64,000 nucleotides of DNA from Astrothelium macrocarpum (GCA_021030915.1 JAGEMR010000100.1:47900-111899), one strand, 5' to 3'; shown: positions 23,078 to 35,222, counted from the first letter of the stretch. Notes: generated by a model from the letters alone, not told the origin. Made by a program: numbers and translations.

Positions 23078-24966
23078 ATGGCAGAGAAGGAGGAAACATC
23101 TGATGAAGGCAACAACAATGATACAAAATTTCAGGTAAGCTATGACTATTCGAGACCGAATTTTATAGAAAAAAAACTTCTTACGAACATGGCCAAGATC
23201 CGTCTACTGTTTTCTTCTACAATCGAATTCTGTCAATTCACAATCATCTATGCCAAATACTCATTGTCCTCCGCCTCTCACAGAACCAAACTCCACAACT
23301 AGCTCCACAGCGCTCTCTCTCGTCTTTCACAACATCCGCCCCCCTATCAAATCCTCCAACTCGACATCCACGCACCAGGACCACAGACCATGCATCCCAA
23401 TCCCGCGCCCGCTCGCCCTCCCCCAGCCACGATCTCGAAAAAGCCGAAACCAGCGCCTCCCAACCGGCCAACCTCTCGCGCGTACAAACCACGCTCTCCA
23501 CCGTCCGCTCCCGCCGGCCCTTCCCACCCTTCACGCACCCGCTGACCAACACGAAAACGGGCGCCGACGTGCTCGTCGACTTCGACGGGCCCAACGACCC
23601 GTACCGCCCGCTCAACTGGCCGTATCGCAAGAAGGTCATCACCACCGTGCTGTACGGGCTCACCACCATGGGCGCCACGTGGGCCTCGTCCGTGTACTCG
23701 CCCGCCGTGACGCAGATCTCGCGCGACTTCCACGTCGGCACCGAGATCTCGCTCTTGGGCATCTCGCTGCTGCTGTTCGGCTTCGGCATCGGCCCGCTGG
23801 TGTGGGCGCCGCTGAGCGAGATGTATGGGCGGAAGGTGGCGGTGTTGACGCCGTATTTCATCGCGGCGATTTTTAGCTTTGGTACTGCGACCGCCAAGGA
23901 TATCCAGACGATCTTGATTACGCGGTTCTTTGCGGGTGTGTTTGGGAGCGCGCCTGTGACGAATACGGGTGGGGTGTTGGCGGATATTTGGGCGCCGGAG
24001 CAGAGGGGTGCGGCGATTGTTGGCTATGCGATGGCCGTGGTGGGAGGGCCCGTTCTTGGGCCGATTGTGGGTGGTGCGGTTGTGCAGTCGTATTTGAGGT
24101 GGCGGTGGACGGAATATTTGACGGGGATTATGATGATGGCCATTTTGATCGCCGATGTGATCTTTCTGGATGAGTCGTACCCACCTGTGCTGCTGGTCGT
24201 CAAAGCACGCAGGCTGAGGCATGAGAGTGGAAATTGGGCGTTACATGCGGCGCATGAGGAGTGGGATGTTGGTCTCAAGGAACTCGCGAACAAATACCTC
24301 ATTCGGCCATTTCAGATGTTGACGACGCCGATTTGTTTCCTCGTTGCGATGTACGCCTCCTTCGTTTATGGTATCCTATATGCAAACCTTGCGGCCTTCC
24401 CAATCGAGTTTCAGGAGGAACGAGGTTGGAATCTGGTTGTGGGAGCGCTGCCATTCCTGGCTACATTGATCGGTGTTTTTATCGGAGCGGCTGGAAACCT
24501 TCTAAATCAACGATTCTATGTCAAGCGCTTCAAAGCAAATAATGGGCGGCCTGTACCAGAGGCACGCCTTCCTCCCATGATGGTCGGATCTATCGTTTTT
24601 GCCGCAGGACTTTTCATCTTTGGCTGGACTTCTGATCGTACAATCACATGGGTCGCGCCTTGCATTGGTGCCGTCCTCTTGGGGCTTGGGTTCTTTACCA
24701 TTTTCCAGGCCGCATTGAATTATCTCATCGACACCTTCCAGAGATATTCAGCATCTGCCGTAGCTGCCAATACGTTTCTGCGATCCATGTTTGCCGGTGC
24801 CTTTCCGCTTTTCGTCAATCCCATGTTCCATAACTTGGGCATACCCTGGGCGTCGAGCTTGCTTGGGTTCATCAGTGTCGCTCTGATACCGATTCCATTC
24901 CTATTCTACATATATGGCAAAAGGATTAGAGCAAGAGGCTTTTGGAGCAAGGAGTCTACTTTGTGA
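23078..24966 (+). CDS. MFS multidrug/polyamine transporter, DHA1 family
   Basis: A 579-residue proton antiporter-type transporter of the plasma membrane. Exon 1 is 23078-23134 (MAEKEETSDEGNNNDTKFQ), the intron 23135-23283 (149 nt, GTAAGC...CACAG), exon 2 23284-24966. The long frame has no in-frame ATG before the membrane domain, and the phase-0 splice supplies one. A Ser/Pro-rich cytosolic N-terminus is followed by VDFDGPNDPYRPLNWP, typical of the FLR1/TPO1 group. Twelve membrane helices follow, with motif A-like PLSEMYGRKVAV and antiporter motif C-like GGPVLGPIVGG. Codon usage in 23,300-23,900 is unusually C/G-rich. The likely role is export of drugs, toxins or polyamines; the substrate cannot be told. 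Confidence 0.92.
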
Positions 24967-25290
24967 AATCTTAATGCGAGGTTTATTTCTTGAATAACGG
25001 AGTTCCTTCGAGGATGATAGAGTTAACGAATTTTTGCTAGTTATAGATGGTAAAGGCTTGTATCATTAGATGTTGGCGACTTACATAATTGGATAAAAGA
25101 GCGCGATCTAAGTTTCAGGACGTCAGTGCCATTTCATTGAGCTACGGAAGGCTGCCATCTTGGAAGCACCTACTGGATACGTGAGCCATTGTTCTTTAAC
25201 GGTCTTCTCTACGCCACCAAGACCCATTCATTTTCTAATCCGCATCTCAGAACCATTGTCTTTTTTGGTCATTAGCTCAAATCACTCAAG
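24967..25290. promoter_or_regulatory. Intergenic region upstream of the pepsin-like gene
   Basis: 324 bases between two plus-strand genes, including the promoter of the second. No specific motif identified. Confidence 0.4.
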
Positions 25291-26704
25291 ATGAAGTTTC
25301 TTGCCACTCTTACTATCGCCTGCTCCATTACTCCAAATATCTGGGCCACCCAGTTTTACGAACCTCAAAATCAATCCAGCGTCATTGAAAATGACATCTT
25401 CCACACAATTCGGAGGTCCCAGAACGGCCTCGAAGATAGAGCTCCTATTGAGGTGAAACTCTATGCAAAGGTGTGTAAAGCTTTGTATCTCCGTGGCTCA
25501 TGTGCATATCCGACCACAAGAGCTATGCTCACGAATGCCTGAGCAAGCTATCACTAATTTTCTTGATTTGATGCACTGCTAACTTGTGAACAAATCTAAC
25601 ATCTTCTACTACGCTAAAGTCACTGTTGGCACACCCCCCCAATCTCTCTCTGCCATGATCGATACGTGCACCTCGAAGGTTGTCCTTAATTCACCAACAG
25701 TATATCATGCTACGGGAGGCACTTATAATGCAGATGCCTCATCATCACATAAACGCCTAAATCGGGTTCTTAGTTCAGTCTCAGGCAAAAAGATCGGAGA
25801 ATACATGAGAGATAATATGACCATTGGCAACAACGATTTCAATTCTAGTTTTGGGGTTACCAAATCGCAGCCTCAGGGCCACGTGCCTATAAGTGTCTTG
25901 GGCATTGCTCCTGGTACATCAGGTGCCCTTGAGCTCAGTCTCCCAGACCAATTATACTCTAGTCACCTCATTCCCAGTCCTGGTTACTCCCTACTACTCA
26001 GTGGCGCTGACGGTTCCGATGGTACGCTCCTTCTCGGTGGTATAGATCGGAGCAAATACCGCGGAGACCTTTCCCTACATCCATTCTTTCCTTCAGGCTC
26101 TCATCAACGACACCCCGGTCCATACGTCATTTCCCAGGGTCTTTGTGTTGATGATGGCGTCAACCGGACCGCATGCACAACGGACATCACTGATTATTCT
26201 ACTCCTTTTGGCGTGGTTTTCGATAGCGCCAATCCAAGCATTATTGCCCCGCGTAGTAGAATTGCGGCCATCTACGCCAAACTCAATGTCACGGTTGACA
26301 AAAAAACCCGGATTGCTACCTGTGACTGTAACCTGGCTGACAGCAACATCAGCATTGGCTTCAACTTTCTTCGCCATGATATTGTACGCGTGCCCATCAG
26401 TGATCTCGTCTACAAAGATCGCGAAGAGGAGCTCAAGCTGGTTTCATTACCTAAGGGGCGATGTTTCTTCCGCATCTTAGCGTTCGATCCAAGCGAAGCT
26501 ACTTCGGATTCCTCCCAGCCATCAGTCCTGGGCATCCCATTTCTCCGCCATGCATACATCGTGTTTGACTTTTCGCGCAACGTGTCTGGTGTCGCTCAAG
26601 CGATACACGATTCCACGGCGCCACCTGACATAGTATCGATTTTTTCAGCTCTGAGGTACTTAGACGGTTACTTTTATCCGTCGATAAGCACGAGGACGGC
26701 ATAG
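25291..26704 (+). CDS. Secreted pepsin-like aspartic protease homologue with altered active-site motifs
   Basis: The model is 422 residues with a signal peptide (MKFLATLTIACSITPNIWA). Exon 1 is 25291-25474, the intron 25475-25619 (GTAAAG donor, GCTAAC branch), exon 2 25620-26704. The acceptor is uncertain, because the frame before it (NIFYYAK) also looks coding yet has no usable AG upstream. TVGTPPQ is the usual start of the A1 fold. The first catalytic motif reads IDTCTS (Asp about 76) instead of DTGSS, the second FDSANPS (Asp about 263) instead of D(S/T)GT. Both Asp remain but both active-site Gly are replaced. Further family traits are LLLGGIDRSKYRGDL and the C-terminal SVLGIPFLRHAYIVFD. 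It may be a weak or inactive pepsin-like protein of the cell surface. Confidence 0.8.
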
Positions 26705-29422
26705 AGCGAGGAAAAGCGCAGAACGGAAATCGTTGGTTCTATTGGCAGTGGATCTGCTATGTTCACGAGAGGGTTTGTCACAAAAACGTTTGGGCATGCT
26801 ACAAAATACGTCACTCACTTCATTAGCATGGTGGGGAAACGGGTCTTCGCGGGGGTGCATCTTCGGGTTGGTGGCGTGGATTTGCAGCCCAATTGTCTGC
26901 TTGTATGAGAATACACGAATTTTTTCCAATCAATTGAGACAGTCAACTGTTGTCTTTGTCGCCTAATTTCGCAAAGCCCCTCTCAGGTTACATATCGGCC
27001 CTCCTGGAGCATTCAAGTCCAGTCGAAGATATCTCGTCGCTTCCTTACGATGCATCTAAGACTTTTCGTAGTTTTAAATCTTCTCATCAGGTTGAAATTG
27101 AGGTCACCTGCCATGTGATGGTGGAATAGGGCGATTCTCGTGGAACCGACGGATCAGTTATGCTTCTTGAGTAGTATATGCCTTTCTTTTCCGATTCTTG
27201 GTCCTTAAAAGATAAACTTGAAATTGAGTGAAGTACAGCTCAGTGGAGCTATGTACGAAAGGTCAGAGCGCTAGGTCGAGAGATATCCCAGCAGTCAATG
27301 GAACGGCAGACCTTAGAATCCTCTCTAGGTACACCTGTTTGTAGCTCGCTCTCGTTTTGCCAAGTACGCTTTCAACACGATGCATAGGTAGGCGAGATAT
27401 ATTGTTAACAACCTAAAGATGGAAAGTAAAGATCAAGCTGGATGAGAAAAAAGAGGTGGGGCGGCATCCGCTGACTCAGCACACGCCTGTACCAACCCTT
27501 GAAGTAAGCTCTAGCCAGAAATCAATAACATATAAATGTAGAAGCGGAAGATGTTTTAAAGCATGAATTTCTCTCAGGTTTTTATCTCATTTTAACAGAA
27601 ATTTATGGTCCCGTCTACTGGCTTGCTCGTCCTGAGGCGCATGATCCTATTCCTCCACGTTGTTGACGTTGTTGGCGATGGGCAAGCCTTTCAAGCTTTC
27701 CAAATTTTTCTCTGCGCTGCCAGAACGCTTTCGCTGCTCGGACGTGTTCGCTGGAGGCACTTTTGGCTCCATTGAAACTGGCTACGTTCCTAAAAGTGAC
27801 GGAGGATTGTTCGAAATCTTCGAGCTTTTCCAGAGCGGCGGCTGTAGAGAGTTCCACAATATAAAGGTGAAAGGACGCTGCACTAAACTTTGTTAGCACA
27901 TAAGAGGCAGAGACAAGGGACTTCATTGGAAGGGGGCATTATGTTGGACTCATCCGCTGAGGTAGATTTGTATTGGTGGATCATTTTGCTGTGCAGATTT
28001 CACCTTGTCGTTTCCCCTTTTCATGGACTAAGGTTGGTACAATGCGGGTACATAGGTGATGCCACAGAACTCTTAGCCGGACACCTCAGAGCCCGGCACA
28101 AGACGTGAATGCTATTGCCATTGCTTGCAGAAATACTCCTTGTAGATGTGTCGATTCTTCATAGTTTTGTTGTTGAACTTCAGCCTGGCTTACTCTCTAA
28201 AATCTTTTGGAAGACAAATTCTAAGAAGGCTAATGTCCAAACTTCGGTAGATCTAAGCATCATTTCATCCTCGACATTCTTCAGCCCTTGAAAGCCGGGC
28301 CGAGTCAGAGCCCGCGTTCGAAAATGTACGAGAAGGTACACGATGCGGGTGTCACCAAAGCTAAGCGAGACTGGAGATGTAGAGTTTCTGCCCCGAACTT
28401 TCACCCCAGAGCTGGCTCGATTCAAACGTCGGCATTCATCCCTCGTCTAAGAACAGAGGCTAGAAGCCTCGAAGCATAGGGTTGGAGTGCTGCCTAGAGG
28501 ATAGAGCTTTGATCACAAATCGGATCGATCGATTCCTTACATCTGCGGAAGGTACTGTGTGGAAAAAGCGCAAGAAGACCGGCATTAAGCTTGTATGTGA
28601 GGCAGATAAGGTCTGCCCTATGTGGAACACAGACTTCTCAACCAACCATGTCGTCCTTCGAGCGAAAAGTCGCGTTGTTTTCGTCAAGATCAATTGTGGA
28701 TGTTGGCCCGTGCCGCCCATGTCGGTCCGGACCTTATTTACATCAGCATCGGATCTATCCTGACGTGCTTCCATGGTACTTATCTGACCTCTGGCGCCTT
28801 CTGTGCCTCCCGTGCCTCCCATGCCTCCTACAAATAACTTGCCAAAAGCATTGACTCGCATATCGACTGGAGTTGGTGAATGCCTCAAGCTTCCAATGGG
28901 CAACGGGATGCTTTGATTTCAGCTTAGGCCGATCACTTGCAGCGAATTAATCCCGAATGCTTGTATCCATGACCGATCACCTAGCGAATGACGATTTCCA
29001 GGACAATCACTGCGACAACGGATTCACGAGCCGCATCCTAGGCACGCGGCTGACCGAACGACACTAGATTCCATGCTAGCCCTCTCATCCTATTGCCATC
29101 TTTGATTCAGCAGATTCAAACGGTAAGTATCAGCCTGTTTCTAGGAAGGGAAGTGACTAAGATGGGTTATGGATTGCTTTTATTGCATCTCCCATCTGCC
29201 CGCTTCGTGATTTTTTCTGTTGAAATCAGGATTCCTGTGGATTCGTATGTGGGCTACAGCAGCTACTTACGTTTCCATCTAATACACGCTAAGGTGCCAG
29301 CTTGATTACTCAACATTCTCTTTGATATTTGGGACCGTTACGATACACTCGGAAGTCCATTTCTTCAAAAGCTTTCTCGAATACTAACAGGGTCTGCTCC
29401 TCAGATACAAATATTGCCCCTA
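26705..29422. other. Long gene-poor interval
   Basis: 2.7 kb without a supportable gene. Frames of 80-150 codons (27,615-27,926 minus, 28,460-28,903 minus, 28,482-28,763 plus) have no recognisable domain and overlap one another. The first has a helical, protein-like composition (EHVRAAKAFWQRREKFG) and might be a gene remnant. The rest looks like neutral AT-rich DNA. Confidence 0.4.
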
Positions 29423-30706
29423 ATGGCTGAAGTAACTGCCACTGTTCGAAACGCCTTGGACTTCGAGCAAACCAATTGGGTTGATGGCGTCTCGGTCAGT
29501 GACGATGGATTCTATACGCCACCACCCTATTCAGCGACCGACCCAGCCGGTAAACTACTCAAGATAGATGAAGAAGTTGATGCATCGAAGTATCTCCTCC
29601 CTCCAGGAACCGCTCTTTCCCGTTTCATATATCTTTCGCAAACTATGTCCGGCGCTGTAGTCCCCGTTTCAGCCTTCATCCTCTGGCCATACTCACCAAA
29701 AACTCATTCCGATGGCTTATATCCGGTTGTTGCTTGGGCTCATGGTACCTCGAGCATGTATCCAGACGGAGCCCCCTCTCACCATAAGAACCTCTGGCAG
29801 CATTTTCTCGCACCCTATCAAATTGCCTTAAATGGTTATGTTGTTGTTGCTACGGATTATGCCGGTCTTGGCGTTCATCATGATGCTCGAGGAAATCCTA
29901 TTAAGCATGCGTATCTTGCGACGCCCGCCCATGCCAATGACATCGTGTTTGCCGTGGAGGGCGCGGGCGCCGCCTTTCCAGAGACGTTGTCCAAAGATTT
30001 TGTCACTGTTGGGCACTCCCAAGGCGGTGGCGCAACCTGGGCTGTAGCGCAGCGGCAAGCCACAACACCAACTGATGGATGCCTTGGCTGCATACCCATT
30101 TCGCCTACAACGCGTATTTTAGACGAGCCAGATCCATTCGGAAGCATTATCTTTGCTGCTATGACTGAAGGAATGAAAGTGGCATTGCCAGATACGGACC
30201 TTACCACGATATTGACATCAGATGGTCTGCAGCGTCTGGAAGCGGCTCGCCAGGCGAACGCAGGCGTTTCTAGCGTTGTTCAGTTGTTTTTTGGCGCCAA
30301 TCTCCTGCAGCCAGATTACAAGACCAATAAGCACGTTCAAAAATACCAAGACATGGTTGAAAATGGCGGGAAGGCCATTGGTTGTCCCATGCTTATTGTC
30401 CATGGTGCTGCGGATCCTAGAATCAGCGTAGTGACGGTTCAAGCGGCTGTTGAGCGGACAAAGGCATCCTTTCCGCAGGCGCAGATTGAGATGGTGACCT
30501 TACCTGGTGTTACACATGCACCCGCATTGACAGCTGGGCAGCGTTTGTGGATGGAGTGGATCGCGGATCGGTTTGCGGGGAAACTTTCCGAGAAGCGAGT
30601 GAATTGGGGTTCAATGGTTGTAGAACCTGCGAGGCCTGTGGACAGGTACGCAGGGGAGCAGAACTGGTACTTGGCACCGGCGACCGAGTTCTATCACGCA
30701 CCATAA
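29423..30706 (+). CDS. LIP-family (secretory lipase type) alpha/beta hydrolase
   Basis: A single-exon protein of 427 residues from the ATG at 29,423. It matches the fungal LIP family (Candida-type secretory lipases, PF03583). The nucleophile elbow is VGHSQGG (Ser about 199), with probable acid HGAADPRI (Asp about 331) and GVTHAP (His about 365). The N-terminal DGFYTPPPY and the VVAWAHGTSSM oxyanion region also fit. Unlike secreted members it has no signal peptide at this ATG, so it is either intracellular or lacks a 5' exon in my model. Likely substrates are short-chain esters or acylglycerols. Confidence 0.88.
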   Translation: MAEVTATVRNALDFEQTNWVDGVSVSDDGFYTPPPYSATDPAGKLLKIDEEVDASKYLLPPGTALSRFIYLSQTMSGAVVPVSAFILWPYSPKTHSDGLYPVVAWAHGTSSMYPDGAPSHHKNLWQHFLAPYQIALNGYVVVATDYAGLGVHHDARGNPIKHAYLATPAHANDIVFAVEGAGAAFPETLSKDFVTVGHSQGGGATWAVAQRQATTPTDGCLGCIPISPTTRILDEPDPFGSIIFAAMTEGMKVALPDTDLTTILTSDGLQRLEAARQANAGVSSVVQLFFGANLLQPDYKTNKHVQKYQDMVENGGKAIGCPMLIVHGAADPRISVVTVQAAVERTKASFPQAQIEMVTLPGVTHAPALTAGQRLWMEWIADRFAGKLSEKRVNWGSMVVEPARPVDRYAGEQNWYLAPATEFYHAP

Positions 30707-31268
30707 TGGTAAACGCCAATGATACCAATGCAATACTCGTAAGCACAATGTTGTTGTGCTTCCTAAATGGTGTATCAGGGAAGTGCGGGCATGATTCGGA
30801 TTTATGTAAATTAAACAACGATCGTATAATATCTGATACACTGAGATCCAAGTTTGTCCCATTATAATGAGCTGCTGCTCGAATCTCGAGATGATATGTC
30901 CTTTCGCTGATAGTGACAGAAACTTTCTAACAAGCTCCGATAGTGGATGGTATCACCGGATCTTAATTCGAAACGATTGATTTTATTGCTTCGTTTCGAC
31001 GATCACGAGAAGAGCAGTATACGTTCCTATGATATTGATCATTAGATGTAAACAGTCCATCTACCAGTTCGAAATTATTATGGAAGAAAAGAGGTGTATC
31101 AATCCGCTGGATCCATTGTTGTAAGCTAAAGAGGTAAGGAAGCCACCTGAAGTGAAGCTAGATATGATGGGTAACACGTGATCCTGTTCGTTCCTCCCCT
31201 AACAGAAATTAGGCACTTGCTGGGCGGTGAGCTCGAGTATCTCGAGTGCCATAGGGTAGATAGTAGAG
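30707..31268. other. Intergenic, AT-rich
   Basis: No gene seen. The HET core domain that should precede the decayed gene to the right is absent from this stretch. Confidence 0.45.
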
Positions 31269-32356
31269 CAATCTGACGTGACAGGCATCCTTTGGACCGG
31301 TGAAGATGACGAAGGAATCCAACGACGACACGGCTTTCCAACTTGGAGCTGGATGGGCCACAAGAGCTTTGCAATAACAACCAGCGATCATTTTAGTGCA
31401 TTTAACCAAGATTGGCTACGACAAAGAACTTGGGTTGATTGGTATGTTGTTAAAGACGGAGCGCCCATTCTTTTCTGGGATGCAAAGAAAGACGAGACCG
31501 CCCTTGGATTATCCAAAGTCGAATCGAAGCAGTGCTCGGGGAAAATCTCACCTAACACACCATCCGTCAAATCCAAATTTCCAACAGAAGCCCTTTCTAT
31601 TTCTCATATAGAACTCCAGCCCGGAGATAAGTCATTGATCGCCATGGACGGAGATAGCACGGGTAAAGAGACCAATCTAGGCTCCTCTTTCAGCTTACCC
31701 CTGAACGATCCCAATCCAACTGACAAGAATAGATCTTGTCCTCAGTGTGGAGAGCCATAGAATGATGACTTATATAGCCGGAATGCCGTGAAACATGCGG
31801 AATTTCTTCACAAGTACCGGCAATCCATGTCCGCGACGCCGTCTAATGAAATTCGAGATCCGTCAAACTATTCAGATTTGGTTTTCAGCACTCCTCAGTG
31901 TTCCTACCATGTAGCAAAGCCTTTGTGGAAAGATCAGCCCAATAGCTACTTCGGAAACGATTCCAGGGTTGTAGTTCTGAAGAATGTGGATGGCGGAATT
32001 TGCGGTGTGGTGAAGCTTGAGGGACTCTGGTGGTATCTGCCCTGATAGATAAGAGGACAGTCGACATTCTAGTTCTATCATATGCTGCACCCAGCACAGC
32101 TGAAAAATCTCCCCTTGACAGGCTTAGTGGAGATCTGGACAAATCCGTCAGAGCATCACAAGTCGACTTTGACGATAGAGAGAAGATATTGGGTGAAATG
32201 CATCTATGGAATCTTCTGAATGTTCTGCTTATTCTTATCCGTTCGCGAGATGACACACTATCCATTGAGGAGAGAATTGGCATTGGCGTCCTCTATAAGG
32301 AGGCAAAAGAGGCATCCATCACGCCAGCTCAATGGCGTCAAGCCATTATGGCTTGA
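31269..32356 (+). pseudogene. Decayed, 5'-truncated HET-domain gene
   Basis: Only the C-terminal part of a heterokaryon-incompatibility (HET) protein is readable. RRHGFPTWSWMGHKSF corresponds to the conserved xPSWSWaG segment that follows the HET core. The frame then hits a TAG at 31,758-31,760 and continues open in the same frame as NDDLYSRNAVKHAEFLH up to 32,045. It resumes one frame over from about 32,030 as ALIDKRTVDILVLSYAA, then EKILGEMHLWNLLNVLLI to 32,356, as in intact HET tails. So there is one nonsense codon, one frameshift and no N-terminal half. I found no intron of sensible size that removes both faults. HET proteins normally trigger cell death after fusion of unlike strains; this copy is surely dead. 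Confidence 0.75.
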
Positions 32357-33269
32357 TTCGTGGATTGATTATGCATTCTGGTCTAGTACGTCGTAATTGA
32401 ATCGTTCACGTAAGACACGCATACTTCGTTGCTAATAATGCAATGTTGTGAGTTTCTTTCGAAATAGCATCACAGCTGTTTTGCATTCTTTCATCTCGCT
32501 TATGTCTTAGCGATCATGATCTACAAGCGGCTGTAGAAGACCCGGTATTCCTTATTCCATCTTAGTCGAGAGATGAAAATAGGCGATGGTGTCAAAATTA
32601 ATAAAAAGTCTCTTATGAAAAGACTGGATGGTTTGTGAATTAAGTGTGGATTGTTCCGAGTATCGAAGGTCTGTGCGGCGCTCCCGATCCAAAAAACAGT
32701 GTTGCGGTTGATAGGATCCTATCAACCGCAACCCCGCCAAAAAAGGAAATGCACAGCAACTTTAGCGTCAACGGACTGGAGAGTTTACAAAAGCCGCAGC
32801 CTATCCGCTACGAATTTGGGTAAAAATGAAAACAATATCGAAGATTCGTTTATGCGATCATGCTTCTGCAAGCGTCTGCATGAAAAACTTATCTTCGGGT
32901 CAAGGCACAAAGTGTAAATACGTTGCCAGAGCGAATCAGTATTGTGACACGCGCATGGCTTTGACCGCAGAGACGAGTAGTGTACTCTAAAATAAGCGGA
33001 CAATGTTCTGGATAATATCATCAAATCAAGTACATTCATGATCTGAAACACATAGACCTCTCTAGCATGATTCGGATTTGCTCAAATTCGCTCAACAGTA
33101 GCGATAAGCTCGAAGATATCTGGTGCGACACGGCGACAATTCTGCCTATCGTGACTCTGCCTTGAGCTCCACCTCCCCAGGTTTTGCACGAGCCTCTATC
33201 CCTTATGAAAACCTGGCGACCAGCTCACTCCAAAGTATTCGTACCCTTCCGGGCATGTGATTTCAAGGG
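32357..33269. other. Intergenic, contains the 32-bp palindrome
   Basis: No gene seen. The only structured element is the palindrome listed separately. Confidence 0.5.
32701..32732. repeat. Perfect 32-bp palindrome without loop
   Basis: The 16-base arm gttgcggttgatagga is followed directly by its exact reverse complement, with the centre ggatcc. The flanks do not continue the symmetry and show no target-site duplication of common length. It could be two terminal inverted repeats left head-to-head by a collapsed element, a dyad protein-binding site, or chance. Confidence 0.85.
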
Positions 33270-34082
33270 TTACTCGCCTGAGGCGTCCAAGTTCAGAAAG
33301 CTAATCCAATCATTAGCAATAGTGCTCATTTGACATGATCTTACGGCATGACATACCGGATCCAATAAGTCCCTCGTTTGCCTGTAGCACTCAGGTAAGG
33401 CGTAGCCACCATCAATGGGCACCGGAAAGCAGTTGGCAGCTTTGGCCCATTTGGAGAGAGAAGGTCGGCATGTGCTACTGGATACTGTCACTTGTATCAC
33501 ATCGTTTGTGGGGTGTATATTGAGGGATATTGCTTTCGCTGCAATGATTCGAAAGTATCCCCTCCAAAGATGTTGTCTGCCGGGTGGGACCTCGAATTTC
33601 AACTTGGCATTGCTCAGCAGCGTCGCCGTAGGAATGAAGTCCTGCAGGCCCTGAGTATAGGTCTCGCACATAAGCCGGAACTGAAAACAAGGTGAATAGG
33701 AGCCGATGTCCAAAACCAGGGGGCGCGCTCTAAATCTAGGGATTACTTCAGCGGAGATTTTGCGGCTGACGAGGAGAATAGAGGCTGTAGGCCAAGAGCC
33801 CCCATCGACTTCGAAAGGGTTATACCAGTCATCCTCAGCCATCCTAGTTTTTCCGCGTTCTTCAGGATCAAACCTCCGTGCCCATTTCTTGTATGCCTCC
33901 ACAGCTTCGTCATAGTAGGGTAAAAGGTCATATATCATGTCTCTGATCTCACGTGGAAGCGACATGAATGGAAAGTGGCTTTTCAAAGGCAATGTCGGTG
34001 CCGTTGGTACACTGGATGAACCGCCCATGGCTGGGTTGCCTACGTCCCCTGAGATATTTTCCGCAAATGAAGGACTCTGCAT
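33270..34082 (-). CDS. 2EXR-domain protein
   Basis: About 270 residues from the ATG at 34,082; a longer in-frame start uses no ATG. SHFPFMSLPREIRDMIYDLL (about 35-54) is the start of the fungal 2EXR domain (F-box-like, function unknown). Then come LLVSRKISAEVIPRFRARPL, which fits the second conserved block (LLxVNRQIxxEA). The remainder looks like alternating strands and helices. The N-terminal 35 residues are low complexity. The 2EXR family is expanded in Pezizomycotina and a second member lies at 38,878. Confidence 0.75.
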   Translation of the reverse strand: MQSPSFAENISGDVGNPAMGGSSSVPTAPTLPLKSHFPFMSLPREIRDMIYDLLPYYDEAVEAYKKWARRFDPEERGKTRMAEDDWYNPFEVDGGSWPTASILLVSRKISAEVIPRFRARPLVLDIGSYSPCFQFRLMCETYTQGLQDFIPTATLLSNAKLKFEVPPGRQHLWRGYFRIIAAKAISLNIHPTNDVIQVTVSSSTCRPSLSKWAKAANCFPVPIDGGYALPECYRQTRDLLDPVCHAVRSCQMSTIANDWISFLNLDASGE

Positions 34083-35222
34083 AGCTCCTCCCAATACATC
34101 CACAGTTAGCCAAGAGAGGATCTGGAGGCTCAAAAGGTCTTGAGCCAGTTAGCAAAATTGTAAGAAACGTATCGGTGATGACCTACTTTTCCTGTCCGAT
34201 CAGCGTGATTACTCATGCACCAACGTGATTCAAAGGATGTAAAAAGACATCGGAGCAGAGAGCAGAGGTAATGGAACAGAGTTGAAGCGCATGAAGGAAA
34301 GATAAAGAACGTAGCGAAGGAAGTGTAATGAGCCACGTTAGCCAGCACTTGCTTCACACACGCGTGAGGCTCTGTCACATGGGTCACCAGACAGACACAA
34401 CACATTCACAAATCACCCAAGCGGCCTGCTGATACAAGCTGGGTTGCAAGTCACGAATTACTTCAACTGATCGCATATTAGAATACACGACCCCTGAATA
34501 CCGCCCAACGACGAATCAACATAACGGAAAAAAAGCAAAGGAAAGATGATAAAAAAAGTGGGGGAAAGGGTAGCACCAAAGACACGGCGAGAGAAAAAAA
34601 AAGAGACCGAGATGGAAAAACCGAGCAATCCCACATCCACCGCGCGCGCGCAATAAGAGCCTGTCATTTTGCGCAGCACAACACAACACAAATCGCCATG
34701 CATACCAAAACTCTGGCCTCCATCCATCCATCCGTAGAAAAGCTGAATGCCCCTCCCTTTCCCTCTCTGGTTTTCCCTGATCCGTTCTTTACCGTGCTCT
34801 CGTGTCCGATGGACAGATTACTAATTCAATCTCTGAGTGATTTGGTGAAAAAGGGGTGTTTTATAGAATGGGAAGGAGTGTGAATGTGTAGTGCCGACGC
34901 GCAAGAAAAACAAGCTTAGGGATATCCTTTGGAAGTTTGATTAAAACAGAGGCCCCGTGCGAGACAGGCCAGTATAAGTGTAGTAAGAAAAAACAAGGGT
35001 AAACTTGAAAACCGGAGTCGATGGAGTAGAGGTGAGATGCTCGGGAAAGAAGCTTGTCCGTTATTTTGGTGTACATTGCTGGAATGTAGCAACAGGCAGA
35101 GCACTAGAACCGACCCGCAAGGATACCAGCGTGCGCCTGCCGTTGAAGCCAAGGAGATCAGACTGCTTCAGCTTTGTAAAAAAACCATCTCAAATCCGCC
35201 AACCGGTCAATGTGCTCCTCAC
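34083..35222. other. Intergenic, A/T-rich with purine runs
   Basis: Purine-rich on the plus strand at 34,520-34,620, i.e. T/C-rich on the minus strand. Minus-strand frames rich in Phe and Ser are artefacts of this. It holds the promoter of the minus-strand 2EXR gene and the 3' region of the septin gene. Confidence 0.5.

Noticed and set aside
18000..26704. Secondary-metabolite cluster (two transporters, protease)
   Set aside because: No polyketide synthase, non-ribosomal peptide synthetase, terpene cyclase or pathway regulator is present.
27615..28903. Reading frames of 78-147 codons in the gene-poor region
   Set aside because: They overlap each other, lack domains and start sites, and fit chance frames; at most one may be a gene remnant.
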